41,320 nucleotides of DNA from an uncultured Chloroflexus sp. (GCF_937129525.1 NZ_CAKZNK010000081.1:1-41320), one strand, 5' to 3'. Counted from the first letter of the stretch, positions 15,606 to 27,344 are shown. Made by a program: numbers and translations. Notes: generated from the letters alone by a model not told the origin.

Positions 15606-18600
15606 CTACAGCTCACGCTCACCTGAAGCCCATGCCTCGTACAGCTCGTCTTTACTCTTCAGACCAAGCCGCGGCAAGGCATGGTTGACGACGTAGGTAG
15701 CTGCCGTATGACGGTTCTCCCACATTGCCTGGTGCGCTTCGGGTAACTGATCCCACGGCACAACCGCCGGTTCGGTGATCGTGATCAGGCCGGCGCTGAT
15801 CTCTTCGTTCATACGCACAATCTCATAGGCGTTCGAGAGGTGCGTACCGAAGATCTGAGCCGTCGGCATGTAGATGCGGCGCTGGCGCACCCAGATCTGG
15901 GGTGCAAAGAACGAGAAGCGCCGTCCACCGATGTCCTCGAAGTAGACGATGCGTCCGGTGAAGGGCTTGATCAACATGGCGCTAACAGCCAGCGCATCGT
16001 GTCCGGCGCGTTCGATGATCAAGTCGGGATAGCCGCGCGGGTTGTCAGGTGTGCGCAGGAAGCCACCGACGGCGGTACCGATGGGCTTGAAGGTGAGGTC
16101 ATTGAAGCGGCGCACCGCCTCTTTCAACCCTTGCGGATCCTTGCGCGCATCGGGCAGTGGCGGCATTGTTTCCGGCCAATCAAAGTCATCACCGAAACGC
16201 CGCTTGAGTTCCGCAATGCTGACCACGCCACGCAACGCCGCGCCGAAGCCGAGTGACAGCACAAACTCGCGCTGCGCGTCGCTGGCTGTAACCACCACGA
16301 TCCGCGCCCCCATCTGCCGCGCCGCTTCAACTGCTTCCAGACCGGCGCTATCGATCAGCTCATCATTGCTCACGCCGTAGTAGATCAACACCCCTTCGCC
16401 AGCGCGCAGACCTGCCCGTCGCAACATCTCGGTTGGCGACGCTGCGCCGGGTTTACCGAGGAAGGTGAAATGATAGCCGCTGCTGGCGCCATAGAATGTC
16501 AAGGTCGGAATGTGACCATCACGTGGCTCACCGAGCAGTTGGAAGCTCCGCGGGAAAGCCGTCTCGCCAGCGTGCGAAATCACATAATCGGCCAGCCGGC
16601 CATTATTCTGAGCGCGGAACATCTCAAGCAGCGGTTGACCGGCTGCCTCCCATGCTGCCCATTCGGACGGATCGGCAGGCACCCGGGTGAAGCAACCGGC
16701 AATGGCCGGGTCTTTGCGGTTGATTGCGCCCTTACCGCCTGCGGCAAGCAGCGTGGCAGCCCGTTCTGACGAACTGACCATACCGATCACGTTTAACCCA
16801 TTGCGAGCCGCAGTGCGGGCCGCGTCGAGACCGGTACCGGTAGCGGCACCCTCGATAAAGATAGTGCGACCGGGCTGTACTCGCAGGGTAGTGAACAGAG
16901 CGCGGTAAATGGTACCCAGATTGAGGATGTAGCTACCAGCCGCCTCAAGGGTCATATCGGGCAAGATCGGCATGCATTGTGGCGCCTGCGCGACCATAAA
17001 TTGCTGGTGCGAACCATCAGGCGTATCATTGCCCTGAATGACGAAATCGGCGGCCATCGGGTCGAGCCCCATTAGCGGCGAGAGCAGGTCAGTCTGACCA
17101 GAGTAAATCGCCACCAGATCACCGATCTTCAAGCGGCCCTCGCGACGCGCCTCCTCACCCAACGCGACCACGAGGCCGATACCACCCGAACCGGTCACGT
17201 GCCAGTCACGGTCGTGTTCGTCGAACCGTGACACTGGAATACCGGTAATCGCCCAAATATCGTTGAAGTTGACTTCGGACGCCAGCACATAGATCAGAGC
17301 CTGATTAGCGCGAGGCCGTTCGACCGGAATGATAATCTGCTTTTCGGCCACAATCGGATCGCCGTGCATTGCTGCGCCGGTTTCAGGATCGCGGAGGAAA
17401 GCCTGCGCATACTGCCACTTCGGAATCCGGTCAACACCGGGGAAGAAGGGCGAACCGATCGGCAACAGTTCTTTCTGTTCGAGCAAGAGCTGCTCCTGTT
17501 CAGGGCTAATCAATGGGCGACGAGTCGGCAGCGGCGCGCTCTTGCGATCAAGAAACTCGCGGATACCGCGCTTGCCGCCATTCGGATCGACAACCGCCTC
17601 GGCAAACAGCTTCGCCTCGTGTTCGAGACCGGCTTCGAAGCCGTGAATGAAACCGTAACGAACGGCCTCGAGCGCGCGATGCACAGCTACATCGCGCCCA
17701 ACCGTATGCGCCTGTTTGATGATCCGCTCGATACGCGGATGGGCGATAATCGAACGCAACTGATCATCGGCAAAATGCGGATCGGGACGCCGCCACTCTT
17801 CGAGCTGCTCGTGGCGCTGGCGGAAAGCCTTCGTCACCGCGGCTTCGGGCCGCAACTCACCATTTGGCCCGATTGCTTCGCGCGCTAGCGCGCAGGCCAA
17901 CGCCAATGCATCAGCATCACCGGAAGCAATCGCGTCGATCAAGCCTAGCTCCAACGCTTCATCAGCCGGCACACTCCGCCCGCCAAGGATCATCTCGAGC
18001 GCGCGTAGCAAACCGGTGCCATTGTTCCGCTTGTAGAGCAATCGCGGCAGGCGCTGGGTACCGCCGTAACCGGGTAGCAGGCGTAGATTGATCTCAGGCT
18101 GACCAAACTCAGCGTAGACATCTGCAACTCGATAATGACAGGCCAAAGCAAACTCAAGGCCGCCACCGAGCGCCACACCATTGATCGCGGCGATGCACGG
18201 CTTGTTCATGCGCTCGATCTTGCGGAAAGCAAGGTGGGCGTTGTTCGGCAACGCCATCGCCTCTTCGACGGTATGGATCTCCTCTAGCAACTGACGGATG
18301 TCAGCGCCGGCAATAAAGCTCTTGGCGCCCTGACCGGTGAAGACCACGGCGGCCACGTCATTGCGCCGGCTAAGGTGATCGACAATCGTATTCAGCTCAT
18401 CGAGCGCGCGCTCGTTCAGCGCATTAACCGGCGGATTGGTAACGGTCACCACCGCCAGCTTGCCGGCGCTAGCCGTTGGCGGATGGTACTCGATACGGAA
18501 GTAGCGATAGCGTTCGATAATCTGCTGTTCTTCGGCCAGGCGCTGCTTGCGCTTCCACTCGGCAATCTTCGCAGCAATCTCTTCGAGCACTTCGGGATTG

Positions 18601-21080
18601 CGCAGCGTCGTCGTATCACCCAGCGGCTCATCGAGCATCATATTGCGCAAGAATCGACGCATATACTTGCCACTGCGCGTCTCGGGGAAGGCGCTCACTT
18701 CGATATAGTCTTCCGGCACACTCACGGCACCCTTCTCGGTGCGCACCAGCTCATCGAGCCGACGGCGATCGGCGGCAGTCAGATGGCGACCGGGCGCGGG
18801 CTGGATGAAAGCGACCGGGGTCAGACCCTTCTCGCGGTGCGGAGCGCCAACTACAATGCAGTTACCGACCGGCGAATCGGGGGTAATCTGACGGTCGCGT
18901 AAAATCGCGCCTTCGATCTCTTCGGTACCCATACGGTGACCCGACACGTTGATCACGTCGTCGGATCGGCCATGGAGGGTAAAGCTACCATCAGGGTACT
19001 TCATCGCGAAATCACCCTGGATATAGCCCCACTCACCATTCGGCCCACGCCGCCAATAGGTCTTCAAGAAGCGTTCAGCATCACCCTTCCACGCCGTGAG
19101 CGGAATTTCCCCGCGCAGATATGCCTCGAAACCGGGAACATCGCCCCAAATAGTGCGCGTCAGATAGGGATAGGGAGCAGTAATGACAATCTCGCCCTTC
19201 TCTTCGTAGTCGGCCACCCGATAGCGCACATTCCCGCTCTCATCGGTCTCGGCCACCCACACATCACCGGCCACCCACGGCAACGGATAGGTGTGCGCAT
19301 CGGGGCGGAGCGGAAAATCTTGATTACCGTAGAAGTGCGTCCAGACGATGCCACCGTGCTCGGTTGCCCAGTACGAATTGATGTACTGCGGCGTCATGAT
19401 CTGCATACCGAACTGCTGCACTGCCGGGCTAACCGGCTCGGCGCAGAAGGTAGCCACCCGCAACGTTGACATATCGTAGAGCCGCACGTCTTCGATATTC
19501 TGCGGGTTAGACATAACCGTCTTGAGGAAGGTGACACCGGCCTTGAAAATCTGGACATCGTAGCGCTCGATAATGCTGGCATAGCGCCCGGCCTGCGGGA
19601 AGAGCGGCGATCCTTCAGCGATCACGCCGGTAAGGCGACCAGCCATCGTCGCAGTAAGCATGTAGCTTTGACCGGTAATCCAACCCGGATCGGCAATCAC
19701 GTAGATCGTATCGCCCGGTTCGGCATCGAAGCTCACCCGCAACGTATGAACAACACCGGCCACATAGCCACCGTGGACATGGATCACACCCTTTGGCTTG
19801 CCGGTGCTTCCCGAGGTATAGATGATAAACATGGGAAACTCGGCATCAACCGGCTCGCAAGGAATGCTGGCATACAACGCGCGAATAAGCTGGTCATCAG
19901 GCAGACTCAGCAGTTCCGCTTCGCTCTGAACCTGAACACCGGCAGCGCGCGCATTAGCCAGGATCTTTTCGAGCGCGGCCTCTAGCAGCTCGTGGCTCCA
20001 GCGGTCGCGACCCTCATTCCATAAAATCTCTTGACCGGTATGACGGACAACGATCACCGCATCAACGCGCGGCGGCGTCGCGACCAACGCCTGAGCCAGC
20101 GTCGTGCGCACACCAGCCTGCACACCTGCGTCAAGATCGCGCATCTTCGCCAGCGCTGCGCCGACACCGCGCATCACGTCGGAACGTTCGATAGTAATTT
20201 CACCAGCTAAAGCCGCATTTACCTCGGCGATAATCGTCTGGCGCTGCTCTTCGGTCAACGGCAGAGTAGCCAGTGTATCCGTGACAATCTGCCGCACCGT
20301 TTCCACAGGGACATACTTATCGAGCGCCTGATCGGTGTAGGCCTCTTTGTAAGGCACGACCTGGGCATTGCGATATGCGCCATCGGACGTGATAACCACA
20401 CGCGCACCGGCATTGTGGATGCGATCGGACAGCGTTTTATCCGAGAAACCGCCAAAGACCGGCGTGTAGATAATACCCAGACGCTTGGCTGCCTCAGTGT
20501 AGTAGATCTGCGGCATAATATTCGGCATATTGAGCGCAATCCGATCACCCTTCTTCAACCCCAGATCGCGCAACACCTGCGCCGCTTTTACTACTTCCAC
20601 CAACAGCCGTCGCCGCGTAATAGTCTCTTGCACCACCGGCCCGCCACGGCCATTATTCAGCGAGCTATCCCAGCGGTCACCCTCAAAGTAGTAAGCGACT
20701 TCATCGCCATAACCCAGCATGACATGCCGGTCAACCTCGTTGAAACAGGCATTGGTTAGACCACCGCTAAACCAGCGATAAAAGGGAGCTTCGCTGTCAT
20801 CAAACGCCTTTTCCCACGGCTGATAATCGGGTGGGTAATCCACTGCTACTGGCGCGCCGGTAGCGGCATCAAGACCTTCCCAACGCTGACTGGCTTCATC
20901 AAAGCGGATCCAGCAACGATGCTGAGGGTCATACCAGTGAATGACCGTCCGCGCGATAGCGCCGTGAAAGGCGCCGGGATCAGCCAACGCAGCGGCGCGT
21001 TGTGTTTCCCAATCAACGCGATCCCGAATCGGATTAGAGCGGGGCGCCCGCGATGGGGCGGGTGGCGCAGTGTCGATCAT
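15606..21080 (-). CDS. pcs: Propionyl-CoA synthase, trifunctional fusion
   Basis: An 1824-residue cytoplasmic fusion enzyme of the 3-hydroxypropionate bi-cycle, converting 3-hydroxypropionate, CoA, ATP and NADPH to propionyl-CoA. Residues ~1-860 are an AMP-forming acyl-CoA synthetase: TSGSTGKPKGVIH (about 412-424), YWATEHGG, GRSDDVINVSGHRMG (about 706) and the catalytic Lys in ETRSGKYMRR (about 803). Residues ~870-1180 are an enoyl-CoA hydratase/crotonase: FIAGADI, with both expected catalytic glutamates in FGQPEINLRL and LRALEMILGG. Residues ~1300-1824 are a medium-chain reductase with the NADPH loop GAATGTGLDAA. The synthetase carries a large insertion (about 240-380) compared with acetyl-CoA synthetase. 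The ATG is preceded by AGGAGGAC. Domain order and length match the Chloroflexus enzyme described by Alber and Fuchs. It is transcribed alone; no other bi-cycle gene is in the window. Confidence 0.98.
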   Translation of the reverse strand: MIDTAPPAPSRAPRSNPIRDRVDWETQRAAALADPGAFHGAIARTVIHWYDPQHRCWIRFDEASQRWEGLDAATGAPVAVDYPPDYQPWEKAFDDSEAPFYRWFSGGLTNACFNEVDRHVMLGYGDEVAYYFEGDRWDSSLNNGRGGPVVQETITRRRLLVEVVKAAQVLRDLGLKKGDRIALNMPNIMPQIYYTEAAKRLGIIYTPVFGGFSDKTLSDRIHNAGARVVITSDGAYRNAQVVPYKEAYTDQALDKYVPVETVRQIVTDTLATLPLTEEQRQTIIAEVNAALAGEITIERSDVMRGVGAALAKMRDLDAGVQAGVRTTLAQALVATPPRVDAVIVVRHTGQEILWNEGRDRWSHELLEAALEKILANARAAGVQVQSEAELLSLPDDQLIRALYASIPCEPVDAEFPMFIIYTSGSTGKPKGVIHVHGGYVAGVVHTLRVSFDAEPGDTIYVIADPGWITGQSYMLTATMAGRLTGVIAEGSPLFPQAGRYASIIERYDVQIFKAGVTFLKTVMSNPQNIEDVRLYDMSTLRVATFCAEPVSPAVQQFGMQIMTPQYINSYWATEHGGIVWTHFYGNQDFPLRPDAHTYPLPWVAGDVWVAETDESGNVRYRVADYEEKGEIVITAPYPYLTRTIWGDVPGFEAYLRGEIPLTAWKGDAERFLKTYWRRGPNGEWGYIQGDFAMKYPDGSFTLHGRSDDVINVSGHRMGTEEIEGAILRDRQITPDSPVGNCIVVGAPHREKGLTPVAFIQPAPGRHLTAADRRRLDELVRTEKGAVSVPEDYIEVSAFPETRSGKYMRRFLRNMMLDEPLGDTTTLRNPEVLEEIAAKIAEWKRKQRLAEEQQIIERYRYFRIEYHPPTASAGKLAVVTVTNPPVNALNERALDELNTIVDHLSRRNDVAAVVFTGQGAKSFIAGADIRQLLEEIHTVEEAMALPNNAHLAFRKIERMNKPCIAAINGVALGGGLEFALACHYRVADVYAEFGQPEINLRLLPGYGGTQRLPRLLYKRNNGTGLLRALEMILGGRSVPADEALELGLIDAIASGDADALALACALAREAIGPNGELRPEAAVTKAFRQRHEQLEEWRRPDPHFADDQLRSIIAHPRIERIIKQAHTVGRDVAVHRALEAVRYGFIHGFEAGLEHEAKLFAEAVVDPNGGKRGIREFLDRKSAPLPTRRPLISPEQEQLLLEQKELLPIGSPFFPGVDRIPKWQYAQAFLRDPETGAAMHGDPIVAEKQIIIPVERPRANQALIYVLASEVNFNDIWAITGIPVSRFDEHDRDWHVTGSGGIGLVVALGEEARREGRLKIGDLVAIYSGQTDLLSPLMGLDPMAADFVIQGNDTPDGSHQQFMVAQAPQCMPILPDMTLEAAGSYILNLGTIYRALFTTLRVQPGRTIFIEGAATGTGLDAARTAARNGLNVIGMVSSSERAATLLAAGGKGAINRKDPAIAGCFTRVPADPSEWAAWEAAGQPLLEMFRAQNNGRLADYVISHAGETAFPRSFQLLGEPRDGHIPTLTFYGASSGYHFTFLGKPGAASPTEMLRRAGLRAGEGVLIYYGVSNDELIDSAGLEAVEAARQMGARIVVVTASDAQREFVLSLGFGAALRGVVSIAELKRRFGDDFDWPETMPPLPDARKDPQGLKEAVRRFNDLTFKPIGTAVGGFLRTPDNPRGYPDLIIERAGHDALAVSAMLIKPFTGRIVYFEDIGGRRFSFFAPQIWVRQRRIYMPTAQIFGTHLSNAYEIVRMNEEISAGLITITEPAVVPWDQLPEAHQAMWENRHTAATYVVNHALPRLGLKSKDELYEAWASGEREL

Positions 21081-21151
21081 CGACAGTCCTCCTCGACGCT
21101 TGTCTACCTAACTTACCGGTTGTGATATAGATAACAAGGGGTGCATACTAT

Positions 21152-21180
21152 AGACTAACCCCCATGACACAATTCGTCAA
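21152..21180 (-). promoter_or_regulatory. Possible pcs promoter
   Basis: On the minus strand TTGACG (21175-21180) is followed at 17 bp by TAGTCT (21152-21157). A better hexamer, TATAGT (21147-21152), is 22 bp away. The leader to the ATG would be about 65-70 nt. The rest of the gap up to 21511 (430 bp) holds no convincing gene. Confidence 0.35.
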
Positions 21181-21511
21181 GACTTCAATGATTGAGAATT
21201 GTTCACTATTGTTGGTGAAAAATCGGTCTATTGCCTGACAGCGAGCATTCGCATTTAGATCAAATCTCAATCGAATGTATGCGCGTAGCACATAATTGCC
21301 GATACTCAGATATGGTATCATCGCCAAATATTGCCTCGCCGCAACGACCAGAAGCAGGCCCACTTGCAACGAAAGCTCCTGCGCGCACAGATCCCACGCG
21401 CAATTATCACGAGTTACTGCTCAGTCTGTGTAATCGAGATGATATACTTCTTATATCAGGCGCAGTTACACATTGCAACCGGCGCATTTACCGCCTATCA
21501 CAGCCTACAGT

Positions 21512-23728
21512 ATGGTTACATCTATGCCCTTTCAACCGGCCATTGATGAGCAACTCGAAATTGACGGAGTCAACTATCAGGTTTGCGCCCATCCGGCTCT
21601 TCCTGGTCAAGCCTTCATTCAAGAAGGTCAGACTGGTCGCGTCGTGCAACTACGCGCGACTGGCGGGTTTGTCGCTCTCAAAGTGCAGACACAGATTCAC
21701 GATCAAGCGCTGATCGATCACGCACAGCAATTGCAGAGCATCAGCGTCATCCCTGGCTTACAGGCAGCGCGCCGGATAATAATTACCGCAGCAAATCAAT
21801 CAACACTGGTTGCAAAGCACCCGGAACTAAACTACGCTATTTTGATGCCATGGGTGTATGGTCCGCCGTGGCAGGAACTGATTCGCCACCACCGACCACT
21901 CAGCCCCATTCAAAGCCTGACCCTGGCCCGCGCGCTGGCTCACTTACTTGCCGAGATCGAACAGCGCGGCCTCGTCCATGGTGATCTTCAGGCCGCGCAT
22001 GTGATGTTGCCGGGACTGATCGATCCAGGGGCAGCAGCGCCTGTCGCGCTCGTTGATCTGGAAACAATGCACGGCGTCGGCATTCATCGGCTGGCATTAC
22101 CAGCTCCGGCAAGCCCATATCAACATCCAGTAGCGGCGCAAGGTCTATCAATCGATCGATTCGGCGGCGCGCTCCTGATCCTGGAATTACTCGGTTGGTG
22201 TGAAGAGGATGTTCGCGCTGCTGCGGAACCCGATAGTTTTTTTGCCACGACCGATCTGCTCAAGCCGACCGAACGGTACCAGCTTCTGCATGCCGCGCTC
22301 GCGCGTCGTTGGGGGATCGGCCCGGCACAGATGCTGGAACGGCTCTGGCAAAGCGACACACCGATGAAGTGTCCTCAATTCAAGGATTGGCTGGCGATTC
22401 TGCCACCGCTGGCAATGGCGGCCAGTGAGCCACTACCAACCACTGCACCGGCGCTATTAACTATTGATCCGGTAGGGCAACTTATCGACAATGCAACGAG
22501 ATTGCACCAGCAAGGCCAACCGGCGCAGGCATTGCACGAGTATCGCAGCGCACTTGATCAGTTGCCGACCACAGATTCACGCACCAGCGTGGTGATGCAG
22601 AAGATTGATGAACTCGAACGCGAACTTGATCGCACCGGTATTGCCACGACACCACCAACCGGCTTTAACTGGGTATTTCCCGTGATGATTGGCGCGGTCA
22701 CTGTTGTCTTTTTATTGGCGCTGGCCGCAATCGGCCTCAATCGCGTGACCATGCCGACTCCGACCATTGAGCCAGTGGTAACCATGGTAGTGGTGACCAG
22801 TCCAACCCCAGCGCCATTGCCCACGCCAATGCCAACATCGATCATCAGCCCGTCACCATCACCTGCGGTCTCGTTTACCGTTGACCGGATCGTTCCGACT
22901 GAGTTGTTTACTGGCGCGCCGCCGCTTGAATTTACCGTGCAGGGCACCGGACTTTCGAATGTGCGCGCGGCGGCGCTACGCGCTGCCGGTTATGAACCGA
23001 TTGCGCTGACAATCCTGAGTGGCGGTAGTGATACCGAATTGCGTCTCCAGATCGCTGACACCAGCGTATCACTGACCGGCGCCGTGCCCTTTACGCTCGA
23101 ACTCAACGGAATGCCAGTGCCCGGAGCAGCGTTGACCTTGCGCGATTTTAGCAGCGCGCGAGTCGTTGCCGGTGTGCGCGCTGAATACCGTTATACCGGA
23201 CGGATTGCGTCAGACTCCAATGGAACATTCACGCAACTCTACGCCACCCCTTCGTTTGACAGCGCTTTGACGGCTGTGATCCGCAACGGCGATGAGGTCG
23301 AGATTTTAAGCGATCAACCGGTTGGCTGGTACCGGTTGCGGATTCGCGCCAGCACTGACCAGAGTCTGATTGGACAGACCGGCTATCTCGAACGCTGGCT
23401 GGTCGATAATACCAACGTGCCACCGCCGCCAACTCCGACAACGCCGCCAGAACCGCCGCGATTGCGGTTTGTCAAGCTCAGCGAAAGTGAAGATCCACGC
23501 TGTGTTGCGATCCAGATTAGAGGCATTAACACAACCGACTGGCAGGTATCGATTGACGGTTTACGCCTGAGCGGCGCCTTCGATTCTGCCGGCAATACTC
23601 GCATTTGTGGCTTGCGACCGCGCCAGGAGGTTACTTTTACGGTGCGTGACGAGCAGGGGGCGCCGGTGCGGGGAGGAGTCGGCGTGCCAACACGCGGCAG
23701 CGATGTGATGTTTGCCGAATGGCGGTGA
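21512..23728 (+). CDS. Membrane-anchored pseudokinase-like protein with extracellular SH3-like domain
   Basis: A 738-residue protein. Residues ~10-300 resemble a Ser/Thr protein kinase: GFVALKV (Lys57, the VAIK-type lysine), ILMPWVYGPPWQEL as hinge, GLVHGDLQAAHVML in place of HRDLKxxN and LVDLETMHG in place of DFG. The missing catalytic-loop Asn and altered DFG suggest a pseudokinase or divergent kinase. About 325-370 is a TPR-like helical stretch, about 400-420 a transmembrane helix, then a Pro/Thr-rich linker. An Ig-like region follows (TVDRIVPTELFTGAPPLEFTVQG), then an SH3-like domain (GDEVEILS...GWYRLRI) and a C-terminal beta domain. This resembles bacterial receptor kinases with extracellular sensor domains. 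Of several in-frame starts, the ATG at 21512 is chosen; 21524 is possible. Confidence 0.7.
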   Translation: MVTSMPFQPAIDEQLEIDGVNYQVCAHPALPGQAFIQEGQTGRVVQLRATGGFVALKVQTQIHDQALIDHAQQLQSISVIPGLQAARRIIITAANQSTLVAKHPELNYAILMPWVYGPPWQELIRHHRPLSPIQSLTLARALAHLLAEIEQRGLVHGDLQAAHVMLPGLIDPGAAAPVALVDLETMHGVGIHRLALPAPASPYQHPVAAQGLSIDRFGGALLILELLGWCEEDVRAAAEPDSFFATTDLLKPTERYQLLHAALARRWGIGPAQMLERLWQSDTPMKCPQFKDWLAILPPLAMAASEPLPTTAPALLTIDPVGQLIDNATRLHQQGQPAQALHEYRSALDQLPTTDSRTSVVMQKIDELERELDRTGIATTPPTGFNWVFPVMIGAVTVVFLLALAAIGLNRVTMPTPTIEPVVTMVVVTSPTPAPLPTPMPTSIISPSPSPAVSFTVDRIVPTELFTGAPPLEFTVQGTGLSNVRAAALRAAGYEPIALTILSGGSDTELRLQIADTSVSLTGAVPFTLELNGMPVPGAALTLRDFSSARVVAGVRAEYRYTGRIASDSNGTFTQLYATPSFDSALTAVIRNGDEVEILSDQPVGWYRLRIRASTDQSLIGQTGYLERWLVDNTNVPPPPTPTTPPEPPRLRFVKLSESEDPRCVAIQIRGINTTDWQVSIDGLRLSGAFDSAGNTRICGLRPRQEVTFTVRDEQGAPVRGGVGVPTRGSDVMFAEWR

Positions 23729-23742
23729 GGACAATAAACATT

Positions 23743-23768
23743 GAAGAGCGGTTCAATAACCGCTCTTC
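23743..23768. terminator. Bidirectional terminator hairpin
   Basis: GAAGAGCGGTT (23743-23753) and AACCGCTCTTC (23758-23768) form a perfect 11-bp stem with the loop CAAT. It lies between the convergent pseudokinase-like gene (ends 23728) and the minus-strand membrane-protein gene (ends 23779). Confidence 0.75.
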
Positions 23769-23778
23769 TACGTCTCGA

Positions 23779-24216
23779 TCACACCAGATGGCTATAATCC
23801 GCATGCGGCTCGGCGCTCGGCGGGTTAAGCCTGTCAACCAAAATCTCTTCCAGCACAGTGGCTGCAATCGGCAGTAATGGCACCAGACTGAGATTGTACC
23901 GTTCGGCTGCATCACCCTGCAACCGCAACACCCGCTGCCCAAAGAAGATCAATGCCGGCAACGAAGCCGGGAGCGCTGCCAGGACGATGCCACGCGGCAA
24001 CCAGCGTTCGCGCGGCAGCTTGCCGATCAGCGCCTGCCCAATTGTCACAAGCATCAGCGTATTAAACAACAGCCGTGTATGCTCAAGGGTGCTTTCGTTG
24101 CGCAGACTCAGGTAGGGAATCTTCGGCCAGAACTGGCGTGAGTTGCCGTGCAGGACAATCATCACGATGACGTTGGCCACTACAAAGCTTAGTCCTCGCA
24201 GCAGGCGCTTACCCAT
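23779..24216 (-). CDS. Small membrane protein of unknown function
   Basis: A 145-residue protein with about four hydrophobic segments (roughly residues 8-24, 48-66, 75-93 and 108-128), separated by basic loops (GKLPRERWLPRG). No family is recognised. The ATG at 24216 follows a strong AAGGAGGG ribosome site; the frame is open 26 codons further upstream without a better start. A candidate promoter on the minus strand is TTGCGT (24278-24283) and TATGAT (24256-24261) 16 bp apart. Confidence 0.6.
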   Translation of the reverse strand: MGKRLLRGLSFVVANVIVMIVLHGNSRQFWPKIPYLSLRNESTLEHTRLLFNTLMLVTIGQALIGKLPRERWLPRGIVLAALPASLPALIFFGQRVLRLQGDAAERYNLSLVPLLPIAATVLEEILVDRLNPPSAEPHADYSHLV

Positions 24217-24473
24217 ACACAACCCTCCTTCACAATGCCGCACCGTGTCATCTTTATCATAGCATCTCAGCGCTTCAACGCAAATACCTCGCAACCAGTT
24301 TACGCCGATATGTTATCGAATTTATACTATTCACGGCGCGTAGAAGTATCGCTTAACGATTAGCTTACCGAAGCGCATCTGTATCACGCCGGCATATGCA
24401 GCATGGCAAACCTGCGCAGCTATCAATCCAATGATCGCCCGTTCGAGTATGCGTTTCATTGCCCGTCTGCGGC

Positions 24474-26129
<1,656 letters not shown>

Positions 26130-26159
26130 CGTCAGTCGTTGCAGGTAGAGGGACGCACT

Positions 26160-27344
26160 GTGAACGAGTCGTTGATTCCCAAAGGCTTTGCCGACCTTGT
26201 GGCGCCAATGCGCGCCGCACACGAACGGATTTTGGCCGATTTGCGGCGCCACCGGTTCGAACTTCCGCCAGCGCCGGTGTTGCCACCGGCTCGTAGTCGG
26301 GGGATAGCCGCTGCGCGCGCTTACCCGATGCAAGGGGTGCTCAAATATCACGGACTCAGCGATTGGGCACAGCGGATTGCGTTCTTGCCTTCGATTTCGC
26401 TCAACAACGCTGCTGCCCACACCACAACGCTGGTCGAGTTTGATCCGGCATTGCCCGAAGACACAATCATTATCGGCGGCGTCCCGGCGCAAGGCCGTGA
26501 ACGCGAGCGCGTCGTCCGTGTTCTCGATGCAGTCCGTGACCTGGCCAATGTCACCAGTCGCGCGCGGGTGATGTCGCGCAACGTCTTGCGCGCGCGAGTA
26601 GCCGGTAAGGGGTTGGGGACCAGCGCCTCAGCGGCGGCGGCACTGGCCTGCGCTGCGGTCGGCGCCCTCTTTGGAGCGGAACTTGCCGGCAATACCCGTT
26701 TTGTCTCGACCCTTGCCCGCCTCCTGGCCGGCTCTGGCTGCCGCAGCGTGGCTGGCGGCCTTGCCCTCTGGTTGAGTTACCCTGGCATTCCACCGGCAGA
26801 GAGTTACGCCATACGCCTCGATCAACAGCACGAGCTGGAAGATGTTGCGCTGATCACGGTTCCCATCGACTCGCGAGTCGGCCTGAGAACGGAACAAGCG
26901 CACCACGATGCGCCTAATAGCATCTTCTTCCGCTCGTGGATGCTGGCGCGCGGCGACGAGATCCGCGAGTGTATCGCCGCCGTTCAACGTGGCGACTGGC
27001 AGACGATTGGTCAACTGGCCGAACTCGACAGCATGCGACTCCACGGCGTCACGATGTCTGGATCGCGCGAACAGAAGATCATCGGCTGGGAGCCGGAAAA
27101 TATCACCCTCTTTCGCATGTGCAACGATCTGCGCGCGCGTGGTGTGCCGGTTTATGCCAGCACCGATACCGGCCCGACGGTGGTCTTCATCACACAGCGC
27201 TACCACGTGCCTTCAGTGACCACGGCAATCGCGGTCGCCGCTCCTACGCTCGAAACCGTTGTCGCCCCGATCGGTGGCCCGGCTCTTCTGATACCTGTTG
27301 AAGAAGCGCTGAAGGAGGTGTCGCCCGAACAATCTACTTCATAA
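26160..27344 (+). CDS. mvaD: Mevalonate-pathway decarboxylase (diphosphomevalonate or phosphomevalonate decarboxylase)
   Basis: A 394-residue GHMP-superfamily protein, an ATP-dependent decarboxylase of isoprenoid synthesis. GVLKYHGLSD matches the 'IKYWGK' motif, LPSISLNNAAAHTTT the 'LP..SSISxTL' segment, GKGLGTSASAAAALA the ATP loop, GSGCRSVAGGLALW the 'GSACRS' block, and STDTGPTVVF the catalytic 'DAGPN' loop with the Asp kept and Asn changed to Thr. In the relative Roseiflexus castenholzii a homologue was reported to act on mevalonate 5-phosphate, so the substrate is open here. An extra ~50-residue N-terminal extension precedes the first motif. The GTG at 26160 has AGAGGGA upstream and is preferred over a TTG at 26139. 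Confidence 0.85.
   Translation: MNESLIPKGFADLVAPMRAAHERILADLRRHRFELPPAPVLPPARSRGIAAARAYPMQGVLKYHGLSDWAQRIAFLPSISLNNAAAHTTTLVEFDPALPEDTIIIGGVPAQGRERERVVRVLDAVRDLANVTSRARVMSRNVLRARVAGKGLGTSASAAAALACAAVGALFGAELAGNTRFVSTLARLLAGSGCRSVAGGLALWLSYPGIPPAESYAIRLDQQHELEDVALITVPIDSRVGLRTEQAHHDAPNSIFFRSWMLARGDEIRECIAAVQRGDWQTIGQLAELDSMRLHGVTMSGSREQKIIGWEPENITLFRMCNDLRARGVPVYASTDTGPTVVFITQRYHVPSVTTAIAVAAPTLETVVAPIGGPALLIPVEEALKEVSPEQSTS

Noticed and set aside
15606-21080. Possibility that the 5.5-kb frame is an assembly fusion of separate genes
   Set aside because: Domain order, length and motifs match the known single-chain propionyl-CoA synthase.
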